Of a stretch of DNA of 64,000 nt, positions 34,437 to 43,308 are shown one piece after another. Below the pieces are notes generated by a model. The model was not told the DNA's origin and did not search any database. It saw only the letters and a program-made list of their open reading frames with translations. The first letter of the stretch is position 1; each line of letters begins with the position of its first letter. Source of the stretch: Nocardia higoensis NBRC 100133 (GTDB taxonomy: Bacteria > Actinomycetota > Actinomycetes > Mycobacteriales > Mycobacteriaceae); contig NZ_BAGA01000065.1 of NCBI RefSeq assembly GCF_000308595.1, positions 62,001 through 126,000 of the forward strand, read 5' to 3'. The position numbers were made by a program, and so were the translations under genes.

Positions 34437-34697
34437 GGACCGAAATCTACCGGTGTCGCCGGGGTGAGGTGTTCAGCCGACCGGTAGGGCGAGCGTTGCC
34501 GAACCGACCGGTTCGGATCGTTGAGAGTTGAACTTGTTGCTAGACGATAGCTGGCGTGGATATTCTGGCTCGGCCCGAGGCTCGAGCGTTCCGATCCGGT
34601 TCCCCGCCATCAGCCGGGGGCGTGAGTCGGGCCGGGCTGGAGGGGAGTCCGGCCCGCTCGGGCGATTCCTGTCGGTCCTCGCAATTACGCTGGTTCC

Positions 34698-36872
34698 ATG
34701 GCTTTCGCTACCGAGATCCCCGCCGAGGACGAGAGCACGCCTCTCGCGCACTCGGAGTTCCGCCCGGTCGGCTCCATCGAGCGTGTCGAGGGCCGCTTCG
34801 AGGTGGTCAGCGAACACAAGCCGGCCGGTGACCAGCCCGCCGCCATCGCCGAACTGGAGCGGCGCATCCGCTCCGGGGAGAAGGACGTGGTACTGCTCGG
34901 CGCCACCGGCACCGGCAAGTCCGCGACCACCGCCTGGCTCATCGAGCGCGTGCAACGGCCGACCCTGGTGATGGCGCCGAACAAGACGCTGGCCGCCCAG
35001 CTGGCCAACGAACTGCGGGAGATGTTGCCGCACAACGCGGTCGAATACTTCGTCTCCTACTACGACTACTACCAACCCGAGGCCTACATCGCCCAGACCG
35101 ACACCTACATCGAGAAGGACAGCTCGATCAACGACGACGTGGAGCGGTTGCGCCACGCCGCCACCTCGAGTCTGCTGTCCCGCCGCGATGTGGTGGTGGT
35201 CGCCTCGGTGTCGTGCATCTACGGCCTGGGCACGCCGCAGTCGTATCTGGACCGGTCGGTGGCGCTCGAGGTCGGCACCGAGGTCGATCGCGACGCACTG
35301 CTGCGGCTGCTGGTCGACGTGCAGTACACCCGCAACGACCTGTCGTTCACCCGCGGCTCGTTCCGGGTGCGCGGCGACACCGTCGAGATCATCCCGTCCT
35401 ACGAGGAACTCGCGGTCCGCATCGAGTTCTTCGGCGACGAGATCGAGGCGCTGTACTACCTGCACCCGCTCACCGGTGACGTGGTGCGTCAGGTGGACAC
35501 CGTGCGCATCTTCCCGGCCACCCACTACGTGGCGGGGCCGGACCGGATGGAGCGCGCGGTGGCCGATATCGAGGCCGAACTCGAACAGCGGCTGGCCGAA
35601 CTGGAACGGCAGGGCAAGTTGCTCGAGGCGCAGCGGCTGCGCATGCGCACCCAGTACGACCTGGAGATGATCCGCCAGGTCGGCTTCTGCTCCGGCATCG
35701 AGAACTATTCGCGCCACATCGACGGCCGCCCGGCCGGATCGGCGCCCGCGACGCTGCTGGACTACTTCCCCGAGGATTTCCTGCTCGTCATCGACGAATC
35801 GCACGTGACCGTGCCGCAGATCGGCGGCATGTACGAAGGCGACATGTCGCGCAAGCGCAATCTCGTCGAGTACGGCTTCCGGTTGCCGTCGGCCGTGGAC
35901 AACCGGCCGCTGACCTGGGAGGAGTTCGCCGAGCGCATCGGCCAGGTGGTCTATCTGTCGGCCACCCCGGGGCCCTACGAGCTGGGGCAGACCGGCGGTG
36001 AGGTGGTCGAGCAGGTCATCCGCCCGACCGGCCTGGTCGATCCGCTGGTGGTGGTGAAGCCGACCCAGGGACAGATCGACGATCTGCTGCACGAGATCCG
36101 GCTGCGCACCGAGCGCGACGAGCGGGTGCTGGTCACCACGCTGACCAAGAAGATGGCCGAGGATCTCACCGACTACCTGCTCGGCCTCGGCGTGCGGGTG
36201 CGCTACCTGCACTCCGAGATCGACACCCTGCGCCGGGTGGAACTGCTGCGACAGCTGCGGTTGGGCGAGTACGACGTGCTCGTCGGCATCAACCTGCTGC
36301 GCGAGGGCCTCGACCTGCCCGAGGTCTCGCTGGTGGCGATCCTGGACGCGGACAAGGAGGGCTTCCTGCGCAGCAGCACCAGCCTCATCCAGACCATCGG
36401 CCGCGCGGCCCGCAACGTCTCCGGCGAAGTGCACATGTACGCCGACAAGATCACCGACTCCATGCAGCACGCCATCGAGGAGACCGAGCGGCGCCGCGCC
36501 AAGCAGATCGCCTACAACGAGGAGATGGGGATCGACCCGCAGCCGCTGCGCAAGAAGATCGCCGACATCCTCGATCAGGTCTATCGGGAGGCCGAGGAGA
36601 CCGAGGTGGAGATCGGCGGGTCGGGGCGCAATGCCAGCCGCGGTCGCCGCGCCCAGGGCGAGCCGGGGCGCGCGATGAGCGCGGGCGTGTTCGAGGGTCG
36701 CGACGTGAAGTCCATGCCGCGCGCCGAACTGGCCGATCTGGTCGGTCAGCTCACCGATCAGATGATGAACGCCGCCCGCGAACTGCAGTTCGAGCTGGCA
36801 GGCCGGTTGCGCGACGAGATCGCCGACCTCAAGAAGGAATTGCGCGGTATGGACGCCGCCGGACTGGGCTGA
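34698..36872 (+). CDS. uvrB: UvrABC excinuclease subunit B
   Basis: 724 residues. UvrB receives damaged DNA from UvrA, opens the helix and recruits UvrC. Walker A is [13 protein letters not shown] (about 66-78) and the beta-hairpin that inserts into DNA is in [20 protein letters not shown]. Helicase motif II is DESH (about 366), motif VI is QTIGRAARN, and a C-terminal UVR motif ([20 protein letters not shown], about 697-716) contacts UvrC. A disordered insert [16 protein letters not shown] precedes the UVR motif. The N-terminal 30 residues are extra compared with E. coli, as in mycobacteria. No LexA box of the actinobacterial type was seen upstream. Confidence 0.97.
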   Translation: MAFATEIPAEDESTPLAHSEFRPVGSIERVEGRFEVVSEHKPAGDQPAAIAELERRIRSGEKDVVLLGATGTGKSATTAWLIERVQRPTLVMAPNKTLAAQLANELREMLPHNAVEYFVSYYDYYQPEAYIAQTDTYIEKDSSINDDVERLRHAATSSLLSRRDVVVVASVSCIYGLGTPQSYLDRSVALEVGTEVDRDALLRLLVDVQYTRNDLSFTRGSFRVRGDTVEIIPSYEELAVRIEFFGDEIEALYYLHPLTGDVVRQVDTVRIFPATHYVAGPDRMERAVADIEAELEQRLAELERQGKLLEAQRLRMRTQYDLEMIRQVGFCSGIENYSRHIDGRPAGSAPATLLDYFPEDFLLVIDESHVTVPQIGGMYEGDMSRKRNLVEYGFRLPSAVDNRPLTWEEFAERIGQVVYLSATPGPYELGQTGGEVVEQVIRPTGLVDPLVVVKPTQGQIDDLLHEIRLRTERDERVLVTTLTKKMAEDLTDYLLGLGVRVRYLHSEIDTLRRVELLRQLRLGEYDVLVGINLLREGLDLPEVSLVAILDADKEGFLRSSTSLIQTIGRAARNVSGEVHMYADKITDSMQHAIEETERRRAKQIAYNEEMGIDPQPLRKKIADILDQVYREAEETEVEIGGSGRNASRGRRAQGEPGRAMSAGVFEGRDVKSMPRAELADLVGQLTDQMMNAARELQFELAGRLRDEIADLKKELRGMDAAGLG

Positions 36873-36891
36873 GCCGTGCCCGCCGGCGGAT

Positions 36892-36931
36892 GCGCCGCAC
36901 CGGTCTCCGATCGTGGAAGCCGGTGCGGCGC
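36892..36931. terminator. uvrB terminator
   Basis: GCGCCGCACCGG (36892-36903) and CCGGTGCGGCGC (36920-36931) form a perfect 12-bp stem between uvrB and the convergent VOC gene. Confidence 0.82.
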
Positions 36932-36947
36932 GGCACTTCCCGCTCGA

Positions 36948-37418
36948 TCAGACCTGGGTGGCCAGCCACTCGTTCACGCGCCGCTCGCCCTCCTCGCGGG
37001 AGACGTCCTCGACGCGGGTCATCACCACCCAGCGGTGCCCGAACGGGTCGAGGACCAAGCCGTAGCGGTCGCCGGTGACGAAGGTTTGCGGCTGTTCCAC
37101 GCCTCGGGCGCCGCGCTCGGACGCGCGCCGGATCACCGCATCGACATCGGGGCAGTAGTGCACGATCGAGGTGTGCACCCACTCGCCGTTGGGTGCGAGC
37201 ACGCCGTGCTCGGGCACCGGCATGCCCACCTGAACGGTGGAATCGCCGATGCGCAGTTCGGCGTGTGCGGGATTGCCGTCCGGAAGGTCGTTGCGGCTGA
37301 AGACTTCGGCCCCGAACACCTCGGTGTAGAAGTCGATCGCGGCATTGCCATCGGCGACCGCCAGGAAACAGGTGATGGAGTGGTATCCCTCGGGAATCGG
37401 ATCAACCTTCGCTGTCAT
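36948..37418 (-). CDS. VOC-superfamily protein (glyoxalase/PhnB-like)
   Basis: 156 residues with the paired beta-alpha-beta modules of the vicinal oxygen chelate fold: GYHSITCFLAVADGNAAIDF, YTEVFGAEVFSRNDLPDG, HAELRIGDSTVQVGMP, then the second module IVHYCPDVDAVIRRASERGA and GLVLDPFGHRWVVMTRVEDV. PhnB-like members bind small ligands or confer drug binding; no metal assignment is made. ATG 37418 is the conserved start (MTAKVDPIPEGYHS). Divergent from an AraC-family gene 67 bp away, which suggests that regulator controls it. Confidence 0.83.
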   Translation of the reverse strand: MTAKVDPIPEGYHSITCFLAVADGNAAIDFYTEVFGAEVFSRNDLPDGNPAHAELRIGDSTVQVGMPVPEHGVLAPNGEWVHTSIVHYCPDVDAVIRRASERGARGVEQPQTFVTGDRYGLVLDPFGHRWVVMTRVEDVSREEGERRVNEWLATQV

Positions 37419-37485
37419 GGCTTCGAGTCTGCTGGGCCGGGCCGCGGCGGGCTTGTAAGAAGGCGACAATCCGCGGGAGCGCGCC

Positions 37486-38340
37486 GTGGAGACTGATCCG
37501 GGGGAGAAGGGCATCCTGCATCCGCGTGAGCAGTCCCGGCATCGCCGGCTGCGCAGGCTGTCGCCCGGCCCGTCGGCGGGCCGGTTCGTGCAGTGGTACT
37601 GGCTGGTCGACTGGGATCTGCGCGACCGGCCCGCCTATCGCGCCGAGGTGCTCTCGTTCCCCTGCGTGAACCTGACCTTCGAACGCAGCGCGACCCGCAC
37701 CGGCGCCTTCGTCACCGGCGTGACCACCACCCGCTACATTCGCGAATTGACCGGCGCGGGCCGCGTTTTCGGGGTGCGGTTCCGCGCCGGTGGGTTCGGC
37801 GCCTACACCGGATCCGATGTCGGTGCGCTGCGCGACCGCAGTGTCGAACTGCGCGAGGTGTTTCCGGACGTGGGGGATCTCGGCGAGCGGGTGCTGGCCG
37901 AGGACGACGACGAGGTGCGCCGCGCGCTGGTGGAGCAGTGGCTCGCGGCCGAGGCGGTCGAGCCGGACGAAACGTATCGCCTGGTGCTGCGCATCGTGGC
38001 GGCAATGGAACACGATCGCGAACTGACCCGGGTGGACCAGGTGACCGAACGATTCGGAGTGTCGGTCCGCACGCTGCAACGCATGTTCGCCCGGTATGTG
38101 GGGGCGAGCCCGAAGTGGGTGCTGCGCCGCTATCGCCTGCAGGACGGAGCGGATCTGCTCGCCCGCGGCGATGTCACGGATTTGGCCGGGCTGGCGGTGG
38201 AACTCGGCTATTTCGATCAAGCGCATTTCTCTCGTGAGTTCGGCGCAGAGATCGGAATGTCGCCCTCGGAGTATGCGCGGCATTCCTCGGTCGCTGTCGG
38301 AGGATTTGCGCCCGATACGGTTCAGCGCACCGGCGGGTAA
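37486..38340 (+). CDS. AraC-family transcriptional regulator
   Basis: 284 residues. The C-terminal 100 form the double helix-turn-helix (VTERFGVSVRTLQRMFARYV, then LAVELGYFDQAHFSREFGAE, ending at the conserved SPSEYA). The N-terminal part (SAGRFVQWYWLVDWDLRDRP) is the DUF6597-like sensory domain often found in this family. GTG 37486. It is divergent from the VOC gene with a 67-bp shared promoter region, the usual layout for a regulator and its target. Confidence 0.88.
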   Translation: METDPGEKGILHPREQSRHRRLRRLSPGPSAGRFVQWYWLVDWDLRDRPAYRAEVLSFPCVNLTFERSATRTGAFVTGVTTTRYIRELTGAGRVFGVRFRAGGFGAYTGSDVGALRDRSVELREVFPDVGDLGERVLAEDDDEVRRALVEQWLAAEAVEPDETYRLVLRIVAAMEHDRELTRVDQVTERFGVSVRTLQRMFARYVGASPKWVLRRYRLQDGADLLARGDVTDLAGLAVELGYFDQAHFSREFGAEIGMSPSEYARHSSVAVGGFAPDTVQRTGG

Positions 38341-38770
38341 TTCGAGCGGGCGATTTTCGGGAGGTCGCGAGAGTTGACCGTGGCGGGGTTCACAATGGCC
38401 CGCGAGGGTCTGTGGTCGCGGTAACAGGACTGGTCAAGGGGCTCGGCGTCGCGGCGCCCGGTCGCGTGCGACGTGCGCCGCGATTTCGGCTCCTGTGATG
38501 AATGTCCCAGCGTGCCAAGCCACTTCGGATTCGTTGTGACTGTTCACAGCATGCGCCCAGGACAATTCCGATTCGCCCTGGTGAGTCGGTGCCCGGCACA
38601 AACACGGCCGGTCCGGAATCGGTGCCACCGCGACATGACGGACTGTGATGTGTTGCGAATTATGCAGTTTTCGCACCCGGAGGGGCTATCGTCGGTTCAG
38701 TCGCCGCGCCGGTGCCCGACATGCCGGGAGTGCTGAGCGCAGGTACCCGACCCGCATAGTTGGAGGAGAA
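38341..38770. other. 430-base intergenic region before the stress protein gene
   Basis: No credible gene. Short frames on the minus strand lack the third-position GC bias of real genes here. AGTTGGAGGAGAA directly before 38771 is the ribosome-binding site of the stress protein. No DevR box is present. TGTGACTGTTCACA at 38536-38549 is an imperfect palindrome resembling CRP/GlxR-type sites, noted without further support. Confidence 0.4.
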
Positions 38771-39223
38771 ATGACCGCCTACCGGACCATTGTCGTCGGT
38801 ACCGATGGCTCGGACTCGTCGTATGTAGCAGTCGAGAAGGCCGCCGCGCTGGCGGCCGACGCCGGAGCCACCCTCGTCGTGGCCTGCGCCTACTACCCGA
38901 CCGACGACCGGGAGATCGCCGCCGCCGCCGATGTGCTCAAGGACGAGGCCTACCAGGTCCGCGGGTCGGCTCCGACCACCGAGATCCTGCGCATCGCCCG
39001 CGACAAGGCCGCGGCGGCGGGCGCGAAGGACATCGTCGAGCGCCCGATCGTCGGTGAACCCGTCGAGTCGCTGCTGAGCCTGATCAAGGAGACCGACGCG
39101 GATCTGCTCGTCGTCGGCAACCGGGGTCTGAACACGCTGGCGGGCCGCCTGCTCGGCTCGGTGCCCTCCGATGTCGCGCGCAAGTCGCGCTCGGATGTGC
39201 TGATCGTGCACACCGTGCGCTGA
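38771..39223 (+). CDS. Universal stress protein (Rv1636 type)
   Basis: 150 residues, single UspA domain. It starts TAYRTIVVGTDGSDSSYVAV and has the nucleotide-binding pattern VVGNRGLNTLAGRLLGSVPS near the end. The sequence is close to M. tuberculosis Rv1636 (TB15.3), which has been shown to bind cAMP as well as ATP, and the position between uvrB and uvrA is the same. ATG 38771 has TGGAGGAG upstream. A strong intrinsic terminator follows. Confidence 0.93.
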   Translation: MTAYRTIVVGTDGSDSSYVAVEKAAALAADAGATLVVACAYYPTDDREIAAAADVLKDEAYQVRGSAPTTEILRIARDKAAAAGAKDIVERPIVGEPVESLLSLIKETDADLLVVGNRGLNTLAGRLLGSVPSDVARKSRSDVLIVHTVR

Positions 39224-39237
39224 CCCGCCTCCGCTCG

Positions 39238-39283
39238 GGCGAGCTCCGCATCCTGGCGTCCGGGATGCGGAGCTCGCCTTTTT
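39238..39283. terminator. Strong intrinsic terminator after the stress protein gene
   Basis: GGCGAGCTCCGCATCC (39238-39253) and GGATGCGGAGCTCGCC (39263-39278) form a perfect 16-bp stem followed by TTTTT. It sits between convergent genes and is the best intrinsic terminator in the window. Confidence 0.93.
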
Positions 39284-39289
39284 CCGGGG

Positions 39290-41590
39290 TCAGTCCAGTG
39301 CGGCGAGCACCTCGGGCAGATCGGCGCTGTGCACGACGATCAGCCGCTGGGTGGCGCGAGTCAGCGCCACGTAGAGATCGTTGAGCCCGCGCGGGGATTC
39401 CGCGATCAGCCCCGCGGGTTCCACCAGCACCACATCGTCGAACTCCAGGCCCTTGACCTGCTGCACCGTCAGCACCCGCACCGACTCGCCGTCCAGTTCC
39501 GCCAGCTCGGTGGTCGTGTCGGCCGGCGCGATCACCGCGGTGGTGCCGGGTCCGCGCCGCTGCGCCACCACCTCCGCGACCCGCGCGGCCAGTTGCTCGC
39601 GTCCGACCCGGTACGCGACCGGCGGATGCCCCGAGTCGCGCACCGAGCGCGGCGCGCTCGCCGTGGGATCGATGGCGGCCAGCACGTCGGCGGCGATCGC
39701 CATGATCTCCGACGGGGTGCGGTAGTTGACGGTCAGCTCGGTCAGTTTCCAGCGCTTGGCGACATACGGTTCCAGCACCTCCTGCCAGGACGACGCGCCC
39801 GCCGGGTCGCCGGTCTGGGCCACATCGCCCACCACCGTCATCCACCGGTTCGGAATGCGCCGCATGACCATCCGCCATGCCATCTCCGAAAGTTCCTGCG
39901 CCTCGTCCACGATGACGTGCCCGTAGGTCCAGGTGCGGTCCCCGGCCGCGCGCTCGGCGGCGGTGAGCTTGGCGCGCACGTCCTGGCGTTCGGCCAGCTG
40001 GGCGGCGTCGATCAGGTCGTAGGCCATCAGGATCTCCGGATCGAGATCGTCCTCGAGATCCTGCGGCGCGGAGCCGGTGAGGATGTCGAGCGCGTCCTGT
40101 GCCTCGGCGATCTTGGACCGCCAGCGCCTGCGGGCGCGTTCCCGCTCTTCGGCGTCGTCCACGCCGAGCAGCTCGGCCAGCTCGTCGAGCAGCGGAGCGT
40201 CGGCGGCGCTGAATTCACCGGTGTCCGGCCGCAGCAGCTCGGCGCGTTCCACCGGCTCCAGCGAGCGGCCCGCCTTGTCCAGGCGGTCAGGGTCGGCGAG
40301 CAGATCGGCCAGCACCTGTTGCGGAGTCAGCAGCGGCCACAGCCGGGCGATGGCGGCCTGGACGGCGGGATCGGATTTCATCTCGTCGCGGATCTCGGCC
40401 AGATCGGCGCGACTGAGCAGGCTCGGCCCGCCGGACAGATCCGCGCCCATGGTCTGCGCCAGCTGCTCGGTGAGCGCGTCGATGACGGAGTTCGCGAAGA
40501 TCGGCCGGGCGAGATTGTGCGCGCGGCGCGAGGAGCGGGCCCGCCCGCGCGCCTTGGTGGCGATCTTCTTGTCCAGCGTCACCGGATAGCCGTCGAAGGA
40601 CAGCGCGATCGGCTGGGCGGGCACCTCCTGGCGTTCTCGCACGGCCTGCTTGAGCACCTCGAGCATGCGCAGCGAACCCTTGATCTCGCCGGCGCGCAGC
40701 GAGTCCGCCCTGGTCGCCTTCACGCCCGGATACAGGTCGCCGATGGTGGACAGCAGCACGCCGGTCTCGCCGAGCGAGGGCAGCACCTGGCCGATGTAGT
40801 CCAGGAAGGTGGCATTCGGGCCGACGATCAGCACGCCGGACTTGGCCAGCTGCTGGCGGAAGTTGTAGAGCAGGTACGCGGCGCGGTGCAGGGCGACCGC
40901 CGTCTTGCCGGTGCCCGGCCCGCCCTGGACCACGAGCACACTCTTGTGTTCGGAGCGGATGATCGCGTCCTGCTGGCTCTGGATGGTCTCGACGATGTCG
41001 GTCATGTGCCCGGTGCGGGCGGCGTTGAGGGCGGCCAGCAGCGCGCTCTCGCTGCCGACGCCGCCACCGGAGTCGACCATGCCCGCGCGTTCGGCGGCGT
41101 CGAGATCGAGGTATTCGTCGGTGATCGCGGTGACCGAGCGGTTGCGGGTGCGGATGTGCCTGCGCCGGGTGACCCCGTCCGGCGCGGCCGTGGTGGCCAG
41201 GTAGAACGGGCGGGCCATCGGAGCGCGCCAGTCCAGCAGCAGGGTGGCGTAGTCGTCGCGTTCGTCGAGGATGCCGATCCTGCCGATATATCGTGGTTCC
41301 TCGCCCTCGGCCGCCAGATCTATGCGGCCGAAACACAGCCCGTGCTCGGCGGCGTCGAACTTGGTCAGCTCCTCGGTGTAGAGCTGGGTGAACGATTCGC
41401 GTTCGCTGCGGGCTTGCGGGGCGCCGCTGTTCTCCAGCAGGACGGTGCGCAACCGGTTCTGGGTGTAGGCGCGCATCCCGTCGAGCCGGTCGTAGAGCAG
41501 CGTCAGGTAGTCCTGTTCGCGGGCGATCTCACGGTCGCGCTCGGCAGCGGCGTCGGTCGTGTCGCCGGCCAGGGGGAGGCGGTCGGGCAC
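39290..41590 (-). CDS. HelD/HelR-like superfamily 1 ATPase acting on RNA polymerase
   Basis: 766 residues. A long N-terminal coiled coil (AAERDREIAREQDYLTLLYD, residues about 14-60) is followed by the split helicase core: Walker A VVQGGPGTGKTAVALHR (about 222-238), Walker B VIVDEAQELSEM, motif IV-VI region VLTVQQVKGLEFDDVVLVEP and LYVALTRATQRL. This is the HelD family, whose members dissociate stalled RNA polymerase. The actinobacterial HelR branch also protects polymerase from rifamycins. A UvrD-type DNA helicase is less likely given the coiled-coil N-terminus. No rifamycin-associated element was found upstream. GTG/ATG start at 41590. Confidence 0.85.
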   Translation of the reverse strand: MPDRLPLAGDTTDAAAERDREIAREQDYLTLLYDRLDGMRAYTQNRLRTVLLENSGAPQARSERESFTQLYTEELTKFDAAEHGLCFGRIDLAAEGEEPRYIGRIGILDERDDYATLLLDWRAPMARPFYLATTAAPDGVTRRRHIRTRNRSVTAITDEYLDLDAAERAGMVDSGGGVGSESALLAALNAARTGHMTDIVETIQSQQDAIIRSEHKSVLVVQGGPGTGKTAVALHRAAYLLYNFRQQLAKSGVLIVGPNATFLDYIGQVLPSLGETGVLLSTIGDLYPGVKATRADSLRAGEIKGSLRMLEVLKQAVRERQEVPAQPIALSFDGYPVTLDKKIATKARGRARSSRRAHNLARPIFANSVIDALTEQLAQTMGADLSGGPSLLSRADLAEIRDEMKSDPAVQAAIARLWPLLTPQQVLADLLADPDRLDKAGRSLEPVERAELLRPDTGEFSAADAPLLDELAELLGVDDAEERERARRRWRSKIAEAQDALDILTGSAPQDLEDDLDPEILMAYDLIDAAQLAERQDVRAKLTAAERAAGDRTWTYGHVIVDEAQELSEMAWRMVMRRIPNRWMTVVGDVAQTGDPAGASSWQEVLEPYVAKRWKLTELTVNYRTPSEIMAIAADVLAAIDPTASAPRSVRDSGHPPVAYRVGREQLAARVAEVVAQRRGPGTTAVIAPADTTTELAELDGESVRVLTVQQVKGLEFDDVVLVEPAGLIAESPRGLNDLYVALTRATQRLIVVHSADLPEVLAALD

Positions 41591-41640
41591 TGTGAACTCC
41601 TTCTCGATGCCGCTGTCCGGTGCGGAAGCGCTGCACGGGG

Positions 41641-41671
41641 CCGCCGTGCGCGAGGCAGGTGCGCACGGCGG
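41641..41671 (-). repeat. Perfect inverted repeat between the GGDEF and helicase genes
   Basis: CCGCCGTGCGC (41641-41651) and GCGCACGGCGG (41661-41671) pair over 11 bp with a 9-base loop. It lies 101 bases after the GGDEF gene stop and 51 before the helicase start, all on the minus strand. It may end the upstream transcript or control the helicase gene. Confidence 0.6.
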
Positions 41672-41771
41672 AAAACAGAGCTGTCGAGTCTACTGGGAGT
41701 TCGCCGCTCCCGCCGTCACCGCCGCCCCGGTCCGGCGGGGCTCGGCCGATGTGCTCTCGGACGCGGCGCCC

Positions 41772-43121
41772 TCAGCAGACGTGCGAGGAGTCGATGCCGC
41801 GATGCTGGGCAGCGCCGAAGCGGTCGCGGTGGCCGGGCGGCTTGGCCCGGTACATGGCCACGTCGGCGTCGTGCAGCACCTCTTCCGGAGTCCGCGGGTC
41901 GCCGGGGCTCAGCACGGTGCCGCCGATGGACGCGCGCACCTCGATGCGGTGTCCGTTGGCGATGATCGGCTCGGCCATGGTGGCGCGCAACCGGGCGATG
42001 ATGTCGTCGAGGTCGACGCGGCCCGGGCCGTCGGCCAGCAGCACCAGGAACTCGTCGCCGCCGAGCCTGCCGATCGAATCGCCCGCCCGCAGCGCGCGTT
42101 GCAGCCGTTGGGCGACGATCTGCAGCACGGTGTCGCCGGTGGCGTGGCCGAGCGAGTCGTTGATCGATTTGAATTCGTCGAGGTCGATGAACAGCACGGT
42201 GGCCACCGGCAGGTCGTCGCTGCTGGCGGCGAGCGCCCCGGCGAGTTGCGAGAGGATCAGCGAGCGGTTCGCCAGTCCGGTCAGCGAGTCGTGGGTGGCC
42301 TGGTACTCGAGCTGGCGGCGGCTGGCGCGGAACTCGGTGATATCGGAGAACGACGACACCACCGAGGAGTAGCGGTCGCCGGGATTGAGCAGCCTGCTGC
42401 TGCCGGTGAGCCAGCGTCGTTGTCCGTCGCGCCGGTCCACGCCGAAGACATAGCCGGTGAACGGCTCGCCGGTGGCCAGCGTGCGAGCCATCGGATGCTC
42501 GGTCACCGGCATCGGTTTGCTGTTGGCGTCGAGCAGGACCAGCGGCAGGTCCTCGATATCGTGCCCGACCACCTCGTCGGCGTGCTCGACCGCGCCGAAG
42601 ATGCGCAGGGCGGCGGGGTTGGCGGATTCGATGACCCCGCCGCGCGCGATCACCACCACGCCCTCTTCCAGCTGTGAGACCACGGCGGTGAAGTGCTGTT
42701 CGGCGCGGCGCTGGGCGTCCTCGGCGGCGCGTTGCGCGCTCAGGTCGTGGATGACGACCTGATAGGCGTAGTGGTCGTGCCAGGGCGTGAGCACCGAGAC
42801 GGTCTCCACCGGAACGGTGCTGCCGTCGGTGCGCCGCAGCAACATCTCGGTGGGGGCCGAGGCCGCGCCCGCGGTGGTGAGTTTGCTGATGCGATGCAAC
42901 ATTCCCGGCACCGAGGCCGGGTCGACGAATCGGGTGAGCGGCCTGCCGACGAGTTCGGCGGCGTCGCGGGCTCCGAGCAGACGAACCGCCGCGTGGTTGA
43001 CGTAGACGACGATTCCGTGCTCGTGCACGCAGATCCCGTCCGGTGTGTGCTCGATCAGCGCCCGATAACGCTGGGCGAGCTGCTCGGCGTCGAACGCGTC
43101 GTTCGTAAGCTCCTCACCCAC
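41772..43121 (-). CDS. PAS-PAS-GGDEF diguanylate cyclase
   Basis: 449 residues. Two PAS domains (about 17-135 and 145-265: HTPDGICVHEHGIVVYVNHA, EEGVVVIARGGVIESANPAA) precede a GGDEF domain (about 275-430). The catalytic GGDEF is intact at about 353-357 and an inhibitory RxxD site (RAGD, about 344-347) lies at the standard distance. It should therefore make cyclic di-GMP and be product-inhibited. There is no EAL domain, and no membrane helix, so it is a cytoplasmic sensor; the PAS ligand is unknown. Start GTG 43121. It stands alone, upstream of the HelD-like gene on the same strand. Confidence 0.9.
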   Translation of the reverse strand: MGEELTNDAFDAEQLAQRYRALIEHTPDGICVHEHGIVVYVNHAAVRLLGARDAAELVGRPLTRFVDPASVPGMLHRISKLTTAGAASAPTEMLLRRTDGSTVPVETVSVLTPWHDHYAYQVVIHDLSAQRAAEDAQRRAEQHFTAVVSQLEEGVVVIARGGVIESANPAALRIFGAVEHADEVVGHDIEDLPLVLLDANSKPMPVTEHPMARTLATGEPFTGYVFGVDRRDGQRRWLTGSSRLLNPGDRYSSVVSSFSDITEFRASRRQLEYQATHDSLTGLANRSLILSQLAGALAASSDDLPVATVLFIDLDEFKSINDSLGHATGDTVLQIVAQRLQRALRAGDSIGRLGGDEFLVLLADGPGRVDLDDIIARLRATMAEPIIANGHRIEVRASIGGTVLSPGDPRTPEEVLHDADVAMYRAKPPGHRDRFGAAQHRGIDSSHVC

Positions 43122-43308
43122 CTCGTCGACCCCCGATCGTAGACCTGGCTATGGTTGAAAAGATCACACCGCTATGACTGTCGTACAGCTCATATTGTCG
43201 CCCAGAAGTTCGCATTCACCCCGAACTTGATCATTACATCTGGCAACGGATCATGGGAAGGTGGGGTTCCGGGCCGCAGCGGTGTCCGGAACCGGGGAGG
43301 AGCGGGCT

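Noticed and set aside
34499..34516. Palindrome CCGAACC-GACC-GGTTCGG upstream of uvrB as a LexA (SOS) box
   Set aside because: The actinobacterial SOS box needs GAAC-N4-GTTC. Here the half-sites are six bases apart, so it does not fit.
38434..38547. 37-codon minus-strand frame before the universal stress protein gene
   Set aside because: No ribosome-binding site, no terminator, and third positions are not GC-biased as in real genes of this genome.
41591..41771. Rifamycin-associated element upstream of the HelD/HelR-like gene
   Set aside because: No sequence close to the known 19-bp element was found in the intergenic region, only an unrelated inverted repeat.
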